64,000 nucleotides of DNA from Apostichopus japonicus. Its lineage: Eukaryota; Echinodermata; Holothuroidea; Aspidochirotida; Stichopodidae. Location: positions 5,990,501-6,054,500 of the forward strand of contig NC_092580.1 of NCBI RefSeq assembly GCF_037975245.1, in the 5' to 3' direction. The translations under genes were made by a program, and so were the position numbers. Below, piece after piece: positions 48,541-60,603 of this stretch; position 1 is the stretch's first letter, and each line of letters opens with the position of its first letter. The notes under the pieces were generated by a model. It made no database searches. It saw nothing but the letters and a program-made list of their open reading frames with translations, and was not told the DNA's origin.

Positions 48541-48668
48541 GGGTAAGGAAAAGAGGAGAGAAAAAAAGAGAAGAAACAAGGGAAAAGGAGGGGGATAAAA
48601 GAAAAGGAGGAGAGGAAGGAAGGGAAAAGAAAAAGAAAAAAAAGAGGGAAAAAGGAGAAAGTAGAAGA
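48541..48668 (+). repeat. Polypurine tract
   Basis: About 128 nt almost entirely A and G, built from gaaaa, gagga and ggaagg words, with only a few pyrimidines. It lies inside the candidate 1.9-kb element. Confidence 0.9.
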
Positions 48669-49305
48669 TAGCCAAGACCTCGGGAAGAGAAAGAGGAACA
48701 GTCATAGTTAAAGCGCTGATCCCTATTATATACACAGGTAGCCAGTGACAGATCAAGGATTACGGAGGGGGTGTGCGCCTCACCCTACCCCTTACATCGA
48801 CAACTCCATTTTTGACGTTTCCATTTTTCCTCTCTCACTAATGTATCTCTATAAATACTATATATGGTCTATCATAACGCTTGTGTGTGTATGGACGCCT
48901 TAAACAATTGTAGAATTGTGCTATATGGAACCAACTGGGGCTGGTCTTGAACTCGACCGAGTCGTCGGGGAACATTTCGGGAAGGGGGCGACCGCCCCCC
49001 ACCCCAAGCAAATTTTCTTTACGACATCGCTAGTAATTTCAAAATAGACAATGCTTAGATGCAACTTACAAGGCCTGGGAAGTGTCATTTCCAGCGATCT
49101 GGGAGGCATTTTCGGCCAAAATTTTTCTTGTACGCTTCGCGCCAACTCATGGTGGCGCTTCGCTTAGATAGTTTGCCTACAGGCAATTACTCGCTGCACG
49201 CCTGTTCGAATTTGTAATGCAAAGAGCAGATATAACATTATATCAGTGAGCATTGAAATGCATTTTCCACGATGAATAGCCTCAAAAACTGTCTATGTGT
49301 GTAGT

Positions 49306-49750
49306 CAAAGGCGTAGGAGCCCAATTGGATTTGGGGGCTGTAATGACTTGCCCGAAAAAAAAGCCAAAATTTTTCGCACGCGAAGCGCGCGTTCAACATA
49401 TCGATGCCAATATCATATAAGCAAACATCGGTCATTATATCGCATGGCATCGTGTACCACACGGTCCGTGAAAGTTGCACAGTATACCGCCAAATGCTAA
49501 TGTTAACAACGAAATATCTTATGTAGATGGAGAAAAAGCATACAGATCCATTTATGTCAAAACTCTCTTTTACAGTAGTAATGTCGGCCAAGCTTACAAC
49601 TTTATTTTAATTACCACGGAGATCATTTTTAAGCTATTCATTGCTATTTATTTTTCTTTCAGTAGGTGTCCGAAAAAAAATTGGAAAAAATTTGGTTGCG
49701 GGGGGGGGGGGGGGCTGCAGCCCCCGCCTCCTACGGGACCTACGCCTATG
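49306..49750 (+). mobile_element. hAT-like 445-bp non-autonomous element, family 2
   Basis: Ends are CAAAGGCGTAGGAGCCC and, read inward, CATAGGCGTAGGTCCC. It is flanked by the exact 8-bp duplication tgtgtagt (49298-49305 and 49751-49758). The interior differs from family 1: gccaaaatttttcgcacgcg near the left and a G run with gctgcagcccccgcc near the right. It lies inside the 48495-50427 candidate, so it inserted later. Confidence 0.85.
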
Positions 49751-50857
49751 TGTGTAGTGTTCGGTTTCGATATACCTGATATCGGAAATATCTGCTATTT
49801 TTCTGTTCCTTCAACCAAGTTTTATAATAGCCATTATAAGAGGTTGCAATATTTCTACACCAATAAATTAACTGTGTCTGAAGTTTCGACAATTTCCTGA
49901 CCAACATTATTCATCATACTTTCCTCTACTCGTGCAAATTTGACCTGTCTGTTAGGGGTTCAAGGAGGTTTTTCTATATTGGTTATCCATAGATTGAATT
50001 TTGTGCAACATTATGGGTATGTTTTGAAGTGAATTTATTCACGAGAAATGTGAATTTTCAAATTCTCAACAAATAATGGGCTTAAAACCTTGAAAAGTGG
50101 GGCTTTCGGATATTGTGGGCCGTGACGTAGAATCACCTACAAAAGCAATGATCCACAGGACATGCAATGAGGTCGAACATGATGTGTGACTGGTGACAAT
50201 CTTCAAAAAGGTTATGGATGGAAAAAAAACTTTTGGGAAATACTTGCTTCTCAGGCAAAAGTGTACATCTGGTTGCTCATTTTCAAGCCCGAGAAGTGCC
50301 ATTTCCGGTGATCTGGGGGGTATCAAAACCAAAAATTTTCTTGTACGCTCCGCGCCAACTGATGGTGGCGCTCCGCTTAGATAGTAATTCGCGCCCCCCG
50401 GGTTAGAAAATCCTGGATACGCGCCTGGGTCTCTCTCGCCCAGTCACAGTATTCTCCCCCTCAACAACTTCCCGTATTTGGACTGACCGTGGGTGCTTAC
50501 AAAACTATATATAATAGGATGTATCTATTTTATGTACGTGTGAGATATTCAGCCTTCTTTTTATGTACGTAAATTTGTCAGGCAGGTATAAGCCCGCTAT
50601 ACACAGTATACACATTAATAACCAAATGCCGACATTCACTTAAAATTAAGTTTATTATTTGTAAAATTCACAGAATAGCTCGACAGAAATCTCTCTCAGA
50701 TTTGATAGTAGTTAAAGGTAGCTGCAGTAGTGTTCTTAAGTGTTTCCATTTAATCAATAAAGTTTGACACATAAATCTTTCTTCTGGTCCACGTCACTTG
50801 ATAATCATTTTAAAGAATCTACGTTGCATTATCAGCCCAGAGGCTAAACAGACATCT

Positions 50858-51345
50858 TCTTGGTCCATGGAGAGACTAGGGACTGCTAGGTAGGGTAACT
50901 TTGTATCAGTCAGTGTTTCCTTCTGAAATTATCTTTTTCTGCTTGAAAAACCTTCGTTTCTCTGTTCCATGACGTCATAATATTTTCAGTAGATGCATCA
51001 GCACAAGAACTGATAAGAATGATCGAATCATTATACATTCGTCTCGACATTCAAGGAAATGATTGTCGGGCTATGAATGTTATAAAAGGAACATTTTGGT
51101 CGGTAAATATGTATAATGTATAACCCAAGCCGAACTCAGACTGAGATCATGCCAAAGACATTTGTTATTGTTTCATATTAGTTAAACAATTATGATCATT
51201 ATTATGTGAAGTGCTCAACAATCTCAACATTTGTCAAAGTCTTGGTCCATGGAGAGACTGGGGACTGCTATAGTTAGGGTGACTTTGTATCAGTCGGTGT
51301 TTCCTTCTGAAATTATATTCTTCTGCTTGAAAAACCTTCGTTTCT
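50858..51345 (+). repeat. Direct duplication, two copies of about 105 bp
   Basis: Units 50858-50961 and 51240-51345 share tcttggtccatggagagact, ctttgtatcagtc and gcttgaaaaaccttcgtttc with a few substitutions. They are about 280 bp apart. No coding content. Confidence 0.85.
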
Positions 51346-51562
51346 ATGACTTCGAAGTCATATAAGTCATCTTATATGACTTCATTGAAATTTAATAAGA
51401 ACTTCTTTAAAATAACTTTCAAATAATTAAATGAATCAGTAATAAATACCCATGTTCTACAAAAAATTCAAACTGACGAAATGATAGTTGCACTGAAATG
51501 GGTTTGCCTATGCAAAGTTTTGTTTTTTACATTATAACCTGTACTCGAACAATTAAAAGGCA

Positions 51563-51735
51563 GGGGCGTCAAGAAACAGGCCGGGCCCCGGGGACAAGAA
51601 TGTCACTGCCCATTTAGTTAGAGGTCTTTTTTTTTTTAAATCATAGTAGATTCATGGGTGTATGGCAATATATTATTCTTTATGCAACGTGTCCCCGGCC
51701 CCCGGGCCACTTAATTGACCTTGGGCGCAGGGGAT
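51563..51735. repeat. GC-rich inverted-repeat fragment
   Basis: Near 51563 the sequence reads caggggcgtcaag and then gccgggccccggggac; near 51690-51708 it reads gtccccggcccccgggcc, the near reverse complement. This looks like a further transposon-type fragment, but no target-site duplication was found. Confidence 0.45.
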
Positions 51736-53471
51736 GTAGCCCTCTGACTCCATCCCTCGTCAGGCGTGACCAGAGGACTTGGTTTCGGGTGCCATGAATT
51801 CGCACTATAGTTTCGAACCACATCTGCTTTGGATTTACATCAGTCTTGGAATCGAACTTATACGGCATGGATTGAATTTACACAGGGATCTACTTGACTA
51901 TAGGCCCGATGTCATGTATTCACCTCGTCAATGTACCAGTCTTCTATAATGTGTAACCTTAAGTGGTTTTTATACGCCAAATTATTAATGAAGTCCATAA
52001 ATCACAGCGTATTCTCTTAACAATAATGAAACGCACCTCTGGTCGCTAGGACGACTCCCAACTCAGGCTCCTAAAATATAGCCTTATTTAATAATGAAGA
52101 CTTTACGAAAATGTAATTAACCGCTCTAAGGTAATATCAATCACTCAAACCAGTTATTCTTTAACTGAGTTCGAACTCTCTGAAAATATCACCTCTCTTA
52201 ATTAAAGTTTCTTACTTCAATATTTGTCATTCATAAACCTGCGTTTATGCATGACCGACTCACATACATGCTACGACATGGGTTTACGTGAGAATATCTG
52301 AGAGGCATACAAGCGTATTTTACAGAAAATATATGAAGATGAATATGGCCTCTTAATCTCTTTTAATAATCACAAACGCGTTTAATACCAATCTAATCGG
52401 TTTGGAAGAAGTAACCAAACATTTTCGAAAATAAAATAAAAACTATACTGTGATCAGAATCAATACGTTTCTTACAAAGTAGGAATGGTCGATAAAAAGT
52501 ATCACAAAATATTAGGCAGTTATTCTGGTTTTATTCTCAATCTTGGCCTTGTAGACCATTAATACTAAGGACATCACCGGTATCTACGACAAAAACCTTT
52601 AACTTTTCGTTCAGTTCCATTTAGATTGTTAAACAATTTGAAATACAAAACGTTTTACAGTTTATTAATAGTGCATTATTTTGTGCAACAGACAGTGCAG
52701 TGTTTGTCATCTTCATTACCATTGACCCGGTTCACATACAGGGTCGGGTACTGGATTAAGTATCTGTGTCGTCTACTGTGGTAGGTACACCGGGTCAAGT
52801 ACGCTCGGTCAGGTACACTGGCTTGGCTACATTGGGACAGACAGATTTGTAGTGTATACTAGTGCGCAGTTTCGTGAGTAACAGCACTAATAGACTTCCC
52901 CTTGCTGTAAGTACTAGTACGAATACAAAGATATATGTGAACAAGTACGGTACTTACTGCGTATATGCACTCTGTCATATTTAGGACATTATCAAATTAT
53001 GTTGAGGTTTGAAAGGTGGGCACCTCCAAACAGATACATGTACACTAATATACCCCACATTCTATAACCTGTTCAATTGACTACAGCCCCAACTTCGCCT
53101 CTACGCAATTGCTTGACGTCGTTAACAGCTTTTTGCCTCCTTTACTATGATTTTCTCAACGATGTTTCTCTCGAAGATACTTTCCGTTAGGATCGCAACA
53201 AACCCCGCCCATAACATGAATATTTAAAATCTATGAACGTTATTGAATACTGAGGTAAATATGTTTCACTTTGCCGGCTTCGTAAGCAACCCAGTCTACC
53301 AATGTGTACTACAACACCATGCTTTATTTTTGTACATGGCGTATATGGCTGTGATACCGACGCAACTTTTTTTTCTCGGATTACTGTCGATGAATCAACT
53401 GCAACGGCTCATAAATAAACGATACATGTATGTTAGCTATTCACTGATCGGTTGAAATCAAACTAGTGGAT

Positions 53472-54401
53472 TTGGGGAACTGCGTGTGATGAAATTTACA
53501 TGAGGAAAATGTCGGAAGACACTCTAATCATTATCTGCAGAAGTACTTAATTACTCGCCAATTAATGCTCTTGACAGGGGAAAAACTTGGCTAATATTTC
53601 AGTTTGCTGTTTTGTGATGAATACATGTAAGAAACTCGATGGACGTTAAAAGGACGGGGAAACGGCAATAAAACGCAAAAAGCTACTTTAACGTTAAAGC
53701 TTCATATTGAACGATCTCAGCCTTCAGTGTATCATATTGATGCATATAAATAAAACTACGCTTATTAATTTATGTGTAACAGAAGTGTGAACTTGTCCAA
53801 CCTGCACGTCTAGAGACACAGCGGTTTGAAAGTTAACATTATCAACAATCGGATTATATGCCTACATAAGATGACATTTCTGGGAACTCTATTGTGAAAA
53901 ATCAATATGTATGATGTGAATCTTTGCAATTCATTCGCATCTGCATGCAATTGAGATTCCTCACAAATGTAACCATGTTTCTTCATAAGTGAATTTTGTG
54001 GCTTAAAAAATGAACATCGATATGTAGTGATGTTTTCTATAAGGGTTCTGTATATGCTGCACACTATGCAAGGGAAATGTTCCAAAAGTAATACTATCTC
54101 GGTGAGGAAAACAGTGCCATGTTTTAACAGACATTAAGTGTAACAAGGACTCTCAGTATATTTTTTTCAGCTGGAAGCTCAAAAAAAAAAAAAAAAAAAA
54201 AATGAAGACCGTCTGGCGTGCAGGGAAAGAAAAAATTAGAGCAAAGATATCCCGGAATATCAAGTGTGATCTATATTTTGGAAGTCGCATTGATGTACCA
54301 AGATTTGAATACTGTTGGCATGCTATGGATCGGTTGGGGAACTGCGTGCGATGAATTGTAAATGAGGAAAATGTCGGAAGACACTCTACTCATTATCTGC
54401 A
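53472..54401 (+). repeat. Direct duplication, two copies of about 68 bp
   Basis: Units 53472-53540 and 54334-54401 share ttggggaactgcgtg, gaggaaaatgtcggaagaca and cattatctgca, about 0.8 kb apart. Nothing coding is seen in either or between them. Confidence 0.8.
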
Positions 54402-56861
54402 AATTCACCGCAATACACCGCAAATTCGTGTATATAGCAAGATAGCAATTATTCATACATTCATTCGCAAATATCCATAGAAAATGTTCTTGTTTTGAAT
54501 GATATATACGAAAGGAAGAGTGTTTTTCCCAAATGAAAATGCATTTTCTTTTAGATTCATCATTAAATGTATGATGTCTAACTGTGATGATAAGGCAATT
54601 TATAATACAGACGCAGCAGCCTTGCAAGGCAAATGTGCTATTGAGTCGTAAAAGCACATGTTACTCTTTGTTGTTATATATATTGTAGTTATAGTTTCAT
54701 ATGTTTTAATCATAGATTCTCCGTGAAGTAAAATTAATGACAATTTGGAATAAACTCCTGAATTTGAAATATGTTAATATTCATTATGTCTGACGTCATA
54801 GAGGAGCATCGTATTAATAAGATCGATAAGTCAGTGTCGGTTTCATGCATTCTGTACCATAATTAATTATGTATCCTCACTCTCCAAGTCGCATACATTT
54901 TTCAACTGACATGTCCTACCCACCATATGAGCTGAAACCTTGGATTATAATACCACAAATTTACGCACATTGATCGTCGTTTATTATAGGTTTTCAGCTA
55001 GAAGAGGTGAAATTTAGCCTGCAAAGTACTTCCCAGACTTCTGACAAACGTCTTAATTCACCTTTAATGGACCTGCTGTTTAGACCTGCAGTAATATATT
55101 TCATTTTTCTCAACATCTAAGCATCAAAATAATGACAACTTGAGACATGCCAAAAATGTCACTTCAGTGGGTCCTTTTCATGGAGTTTCCCGACATTGGA
55201 TAATCTTTCAGATGCGCGTGTATTTACTGGCTCTGAGAAGAGAGACCTTGCCAACTTATACCTACCCACGCATAGTAAATAGTACACGACGTGACATTTC
55301 CACGATTGTCTTAGTAAGTGGTTGTACCGCGGCCAAACTGCCTCACCAGTATAATAACTCCTTCATAGTTGTTTATATGCTCTCATCAACTAGTTTACAA
55401 TAAAATGTTCTTACGTCCGTGAGAGAGAACATTAACATGTACACTTTTGTATCTTTGAGCTTCTCTTTGACGGAGGATTTGTAAACAGACTGCGTCAGTT
55501 TTTGTGGTGTCAATGTTGTGCCGTGATGTTGTTTAAGTTTCTAGGGTGATAGATTACAACAAGTAATTTCATTTCTAGTTTACAACGAAAGCTAGTTTCT
55601 ATTTCCCAATTCTTCTTTAACAAACTGCCTTAGTAACATGTTGGAAGCTACATAAGCTACAAAAGCTTATACAAACCACATAATTAAGTTACAAAGGTGT
55701 AAAGTCACACATAAATGCATCTCAAACGTTACCACTTTTACTACAGATTTCAGAATAATGTTCCATTTAAATATATATTTTCCGTCATCTTCCCAACTCT
55801 TGCCTGGTTACAAATTACTTAATTGATTAAAAATACCAAAGGTTACCAAACTGCTTTTAATTTCCTGTTCCTGTTATAATAATAATAATTAATCAACCGA
55901 ATATATTACATATATATAATTAGTTGGGAATTCACTATTCTCTATCCCATGTTGTCATGGGCTCCCTTCATATTTCCCGGCCTCTAGTTGTCACTTGACC
56001 CCTGGGTTGCAGCCCCTCCCCTGACCCGTCCGGCAGGACTGGGAGACTAGTAATGATTTATAATGAGGCCTTTAACTATGAAGGAAGCGGGATATAACCG
56101 TACCCCCCCCCCCCCACTCGACACGTGTGATATTCAGCTCAAAAAAGCAGTTAAATGTATGTGTGTCTTTTACACGTCCTCTTTGCTATAGCTATGACGT
56201 ACCGTATAAAACCGAATGAGACACCACTATACATTCTATCCGAAAACTGGTATTTAAATTGAAGCAACCTCTCATATATTTAGATTATAATTTTTGTTAC
56301 TGAGGAAGGTAATATACAGGATGTGATACAAAATAATAATTACATTTGTTCAGTGTGTTATACTATGGTGATCAATTTACCCCACAAACATATCTATACA
56401 GTGCTCGTCGCTCATACTATAATAATTTTGCTTACGGTTATAAATATACGTGAAATATGTAACCACCATAAATTTGTTGATAATTAACTTATTAATGGTT
56501 GATTGAAGATTATTTTATGTTTTCATGAAGAAATGTAAAAAATGTAAAGAAATAAAATATGTAATCGAACACTTAAAAGTATAGGTCAAATGACAGCATC
56601 GCCAACTGGCGGAAGCGGAGGCGGAGGGGGGGGGGGTTGTTTTGGGGGTGGGTGGCGCGTATTCTAAGGCGCCCGTAAGACGTCCGTACAGATAGCCAAT
56701 GCGTTCTGTCTTGTCAAATATATATAAAAACGTGTATCATAATTGTCTCACAATTTGCCCATTTACGGATATAGGCGACTCAAGTTTGGAGTTTTTGGTT
56801 TCGATGATAATCGTAACCTATGCAGTCGTACTGGCCGATGTGTGTGAATGTGTGTGTGTGT
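54402..56861. other. Gene-free stretch
   Basis: No exon or clear element is supported. A C run lies at about 56103-56115, and a G-rich patch (gaggcggagggg) at about 56610-56660 resembles the interior of the G-rich elements but has no recognisable ends. Confidence 0.35.
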
Positions 56862-57300
56862 GACGCCTTGCAAAATCTCAAGAAGGGAAGCTTGGACCAA
56901 TCTCATACTTGGTGAGTAGGTGTACCACATTGAGTAGCAAAGCCATTTGTTTTTAGAGAAGATCAAAGGTCGTTTGGGTCACCAAGGGTCAAATTATGAA
57001 AACCTTGTAAACACGATATCTCAAGAAGGAAATCTTAGATCAATCTCGTATTTCGTGTGGAGGAGTACCACATTGAGAAGAAGAAGCCTGTGTTTTTTTT
57101 TGTGGTCAAGTTCATTTGGTGTCACTAGGGGTCAAAATATGCCAAAACCTTGTAAACACGATATCTCAAGAAGAGAAGCTTGAACGAATCTCATATTTAG
57201 TATGTAGGTGTAACACATTCAGTACAATAATCGTATAGTTTATATGGAGGTCAAAGGTTATTTGGAGTCCACAGAGGTCAAATTGTGCAAACCTTGTTTT
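56862..57300 (+). repeat. Tandem repeat, period about 144 bp, about three copies
   Basis: The word ctcaagaag recurs at 56877, 57020 and 57165, with shared neighbours aaaccttgtaaacacgatat, aatctcatattt, gtaccacattgag and ggtcaaaggt. Copies differ by scattered substitutions and small indels; a partial fourth start (gcaaaccttg) lies near 57290. Confidence 0.85.
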
Positions 57301-57356
57301 ATAAGCTACCGTATCTTCCACCAACCATCCTTTCAGATAAAATGTGCGTTACGCCT

Positions 57357-57389
<33 letters not shown>

Positions 57390-57490
57390 ATATATATATA
57401 TCTATATATATATATATAGATATATTTTATATATATATATATATTTATATATATACATATATACATATTTATGTATATGTATATATATTC
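57357..57490. repeat. (TA)n microsatellite
   Basis: About 130 bp of TA repeats broken by short ttta, tcta and taca interruptions, 60 bp after the 144-bp tandem repeat. Confidence 0.92.
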
Positions 57491-58297
57491 TTCTTTGCTC
57501 ATTTTAACGTATTCTCATGGTCAACAAAGAATATTGTTTGTTGAATCATCAACATGCTAACGTCTTATTTCCTTCGTGAAGTTTTCATGTAAATGAAATA
57601 TTTGATTTCAGGTGTGATTGGTATATTACAAAGTTTTAAACATATCTGTGTAAACCCGTAGAACGAATATATGTATTAATCGCTAATATTTGTTGTGAAA
57701 GAAATATACTGCACATTCTTTCGAAGCAACTTATCAACTCAAATTTAAATACAAACAGTTCTGCTGGTATGATGAATTCAACCACTGAAAAATACCTTTC
57801 ATTGAAGCTAGGAACGTTTAGATCATTATTCAACCTTGTAAACTGATCATGGAAGCATAGCTACAAGCAGTACATTTATTATAACAGAATAAAGACGTGG
57901 GTTACTGATAATCTTCATGTTTTGTTTATTTTCATATCCAACGTGATAAAATAGAAAGTATGTATAATCATGTTTAATCCTTGCAATTAAATATGAATCA
58001 TTAGTGGGGGATGATCTAAGTATATATATAACTATATTGGAAATTGTTGACTATTTACTTGGCTACGAATCACAGTAGAGAGAATACATATAATGTATAA
58101 TAAGAAAATATATCACGTTTTTGAACTTCGAAAGTACGGTTTACATAAAGTATTATAATATATTGATATCATTTACTATGTGTCACCGCCCCCCCTCCCC
58201 TTAATGAAAATAAGTCTGCGAATGTCAGGTATATTTCTGATGTAATTACAATTAAATTCAAGGGAATATCACCAAAAATAATAGATATTCCACTGTT

Positions 58298-58856
58298 TAA
58301 TCATTAGGCTAATAATTACTTGATTGCACCTTCCTGGTCGACCTTTAACGGTCGTGAACATAGCGTTGAATATTAATGTGAAAAAGTTACATCTGTAAAT
58401 GGGACGTGAGATATAGTATGGCAAAAAAACACAAACAATTGATTTACTTGTAAAAAGCACCACTTTAAAATGTAAAAGTTATTTATGCACCCATTAGTGA
58501 TATATTAATTACAATAATATATTACATTTTTTTCATATAAAGATGTGTGATATCATTTCTGAGGTGTAGGGTAATCATTAGGCTAATTGTCAGTTGATTT
58601 CACCTTTCTAGTCGACAAGAAATACTTCCTTTAACGGTCGTGAACATAGCGTGAAATATTTATGTGAAAAAGTTACATCTGTAAATGGGACGTGAGATAT
58701 CGTATGGCAACAAAACACAACCAATTGCTTTAATTGTAAAAAAGCACCATTTCGAAATGTATAAGTTATTTATGCATCCATTAGTGATATATGAATAACA
58801 ATAATATATTACATTATTTCATATAGAGATGTGTGATATAATTTCTGAGGTGTAGG
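58298..58856 (+). repeat. Tandem duplication of a 274-285-bp unit
   Basis: Unit 1 (58298-58571) and unit 2 (58572-58856) both begin taatcattaggctaat and end gaggtgtagg. They share tttaacggtcgtgaacatag, gtgaaaaagttacatctgta and aatgggacgtgagatat. Unit 2 has an extra aagaaatacttcc. No ORF of interest. Confidence 0.9.
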
Positions 58857-60603
58857 TTTCCACCTATATTTACGTCGGTAATTTTTCCCTGTGACACGTC
58901 GAACAGACAAACATACAAACAGTTGATTTGGACTAAAAAAATAAACAAAGAAAAAGATAAAACTTTTATCAAGTGTAAAGTTATAATTGTGACTATACCT
59001 TTTGCATTTTGTAACGATAGTGTCTACCTTTCAAAGGATCAATTTAACAGTAAGAATGAATTAAGATAGCACACAAGTTTCTCATTAACCTTTAATGTTA
59101 CTGTACACAACAGAAATATAATAAGGTATCTGTCGTGTACTACTTTGCATATAATATATGTCTGTCACAAGTTCAAATAAGCCGAATATGTTAACCAAAA
59201 AAACCCCGTTTACTCACATTGTTGAGGTATATATATGACATCACTATACTCTGCCGAGAAACGGATTAAGTTTTATCGCAAAAGAAAAAAGAAACTACTT
59301 ATGGATTTGTCTCCACCTCATTATACGATCTTTTATCGTAAAATGGGGCTCATTGAAGCAAAAGTAAAACATTAGACCTGCGATTATTCGGGTATTTTTA
59401 GTCCACATGTCAGATTGAAGTGATTTAGAAGAAAGTGTAAAAAGCTGTCAAGAACATACAAGCGTATTATGATTTACTATATAAATCAAGATTACAGAGC
59501 ATTTGAATGTGATCGTGCCACTTTCTTAAAATAAGCTTTTTTTTTTTTTTGTAGAATAATAATAATTTGGTTGAAACTTTATTTAATCACGTGTAAACCG
59601 AAAAGCTGACTCTAATATTACGTGACATGACTACTTTACAGGATGATCTAATCAAAATTGAGTTTCGTCGATTTGTGATGTATTGAGGTCGTTCGTCATT
59701 AACTAATACTGTGTAAAAATGTGTTTTTTTTTATCACAACAGTGACGTGTGAAGATTATGCCAATTTTATCTAAATCATCGACTATTCGGTTACCTTTCT
59801 ATGTGCTATGGGTTTAACTATTAGTAACTCAAATCTGATTTGATTGTTCTCCACGTATAAGAAAAAATAAAGTGATACGCATTATATTTTATTAGAAAAT
59901 GATACAGTGACAAATGTGTATTTCCTCAGAGTCTGGTCACTTGAATTCCCGATGCATTATTGGCGATGCTATTTCAACTTTAATCGAAATACGTAAAATA
60001 TAGATTTTACACGTAGATAACACTTTTCAAAAGTTAGATATAACCGTACTTAAGGTAATTGATTTCGGTGATATTTATAATTGCCAGTTTAAGTGCACCA
60101 TATATCATTTCACCGTGCTATATACCTTGTAACAGAAGCTATAGACACTTCAAATTATACTCATATATACATTGTATAGATGATCTGCAACAAAATGTTT
60201 CGCTCAAGGCATCACTAAATTTATGGAATATTAGCAGCTTAGCAAAATACTGAACGCCTCGACTCGATACAAATCTATATGAGCTTAGACCTATATAATT
60301 AATAGTCAAATTGCATCAAACGTGCATTTGTAGATGCATAATAAATGCGATAATATATATTTTATTCAGTTATTCATGACATCATAAATGGAGTTTTCTC
60401 CGTGTATTGGTATTGTGTAGTAGTCTTGAATTATAGTCATACGGAATTTGTGTCTGTTTAATTTACATCAGATGTACGTTACAATGCAACGTCCATGATG
60501 TACAAATTTAGCATATTTCAAAATTAATTTCATACAGTAGACCCGATTATGAATGATTTACGAGTGCGATCACATTTACCAATATATGTAGAAATTGGAA
60601 CTA
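58857..60603. other. 3' flank of the receptor gene
   Basis: AT-rich, no exon recognised. It probably includes the receptor 3' UTR; a T run of about 14 lies at 59538-59551. I do not pick a polyadenylation site. Confidence 0.3.

Larger units (their letters stand above)
48495..50427 (+). mobile_element. Candidate 1.9-kb element carrying a nested insertion
   Basis: Left end CAGGTGCGTATCCAGG and right end, read inward, CAGGCGCGTATCCAGG differ by one base. Both ends have cgcgccccccgggt just inside. The direct repeat flanking the ends is only 5 bp (ggtct). A separate 445-bp element with its own 8-bp duplication lies inside. The terminal match is strong; the short flanking repeat leaves some doubt that both ends belong to one insertion. 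Confidence 0.55.
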
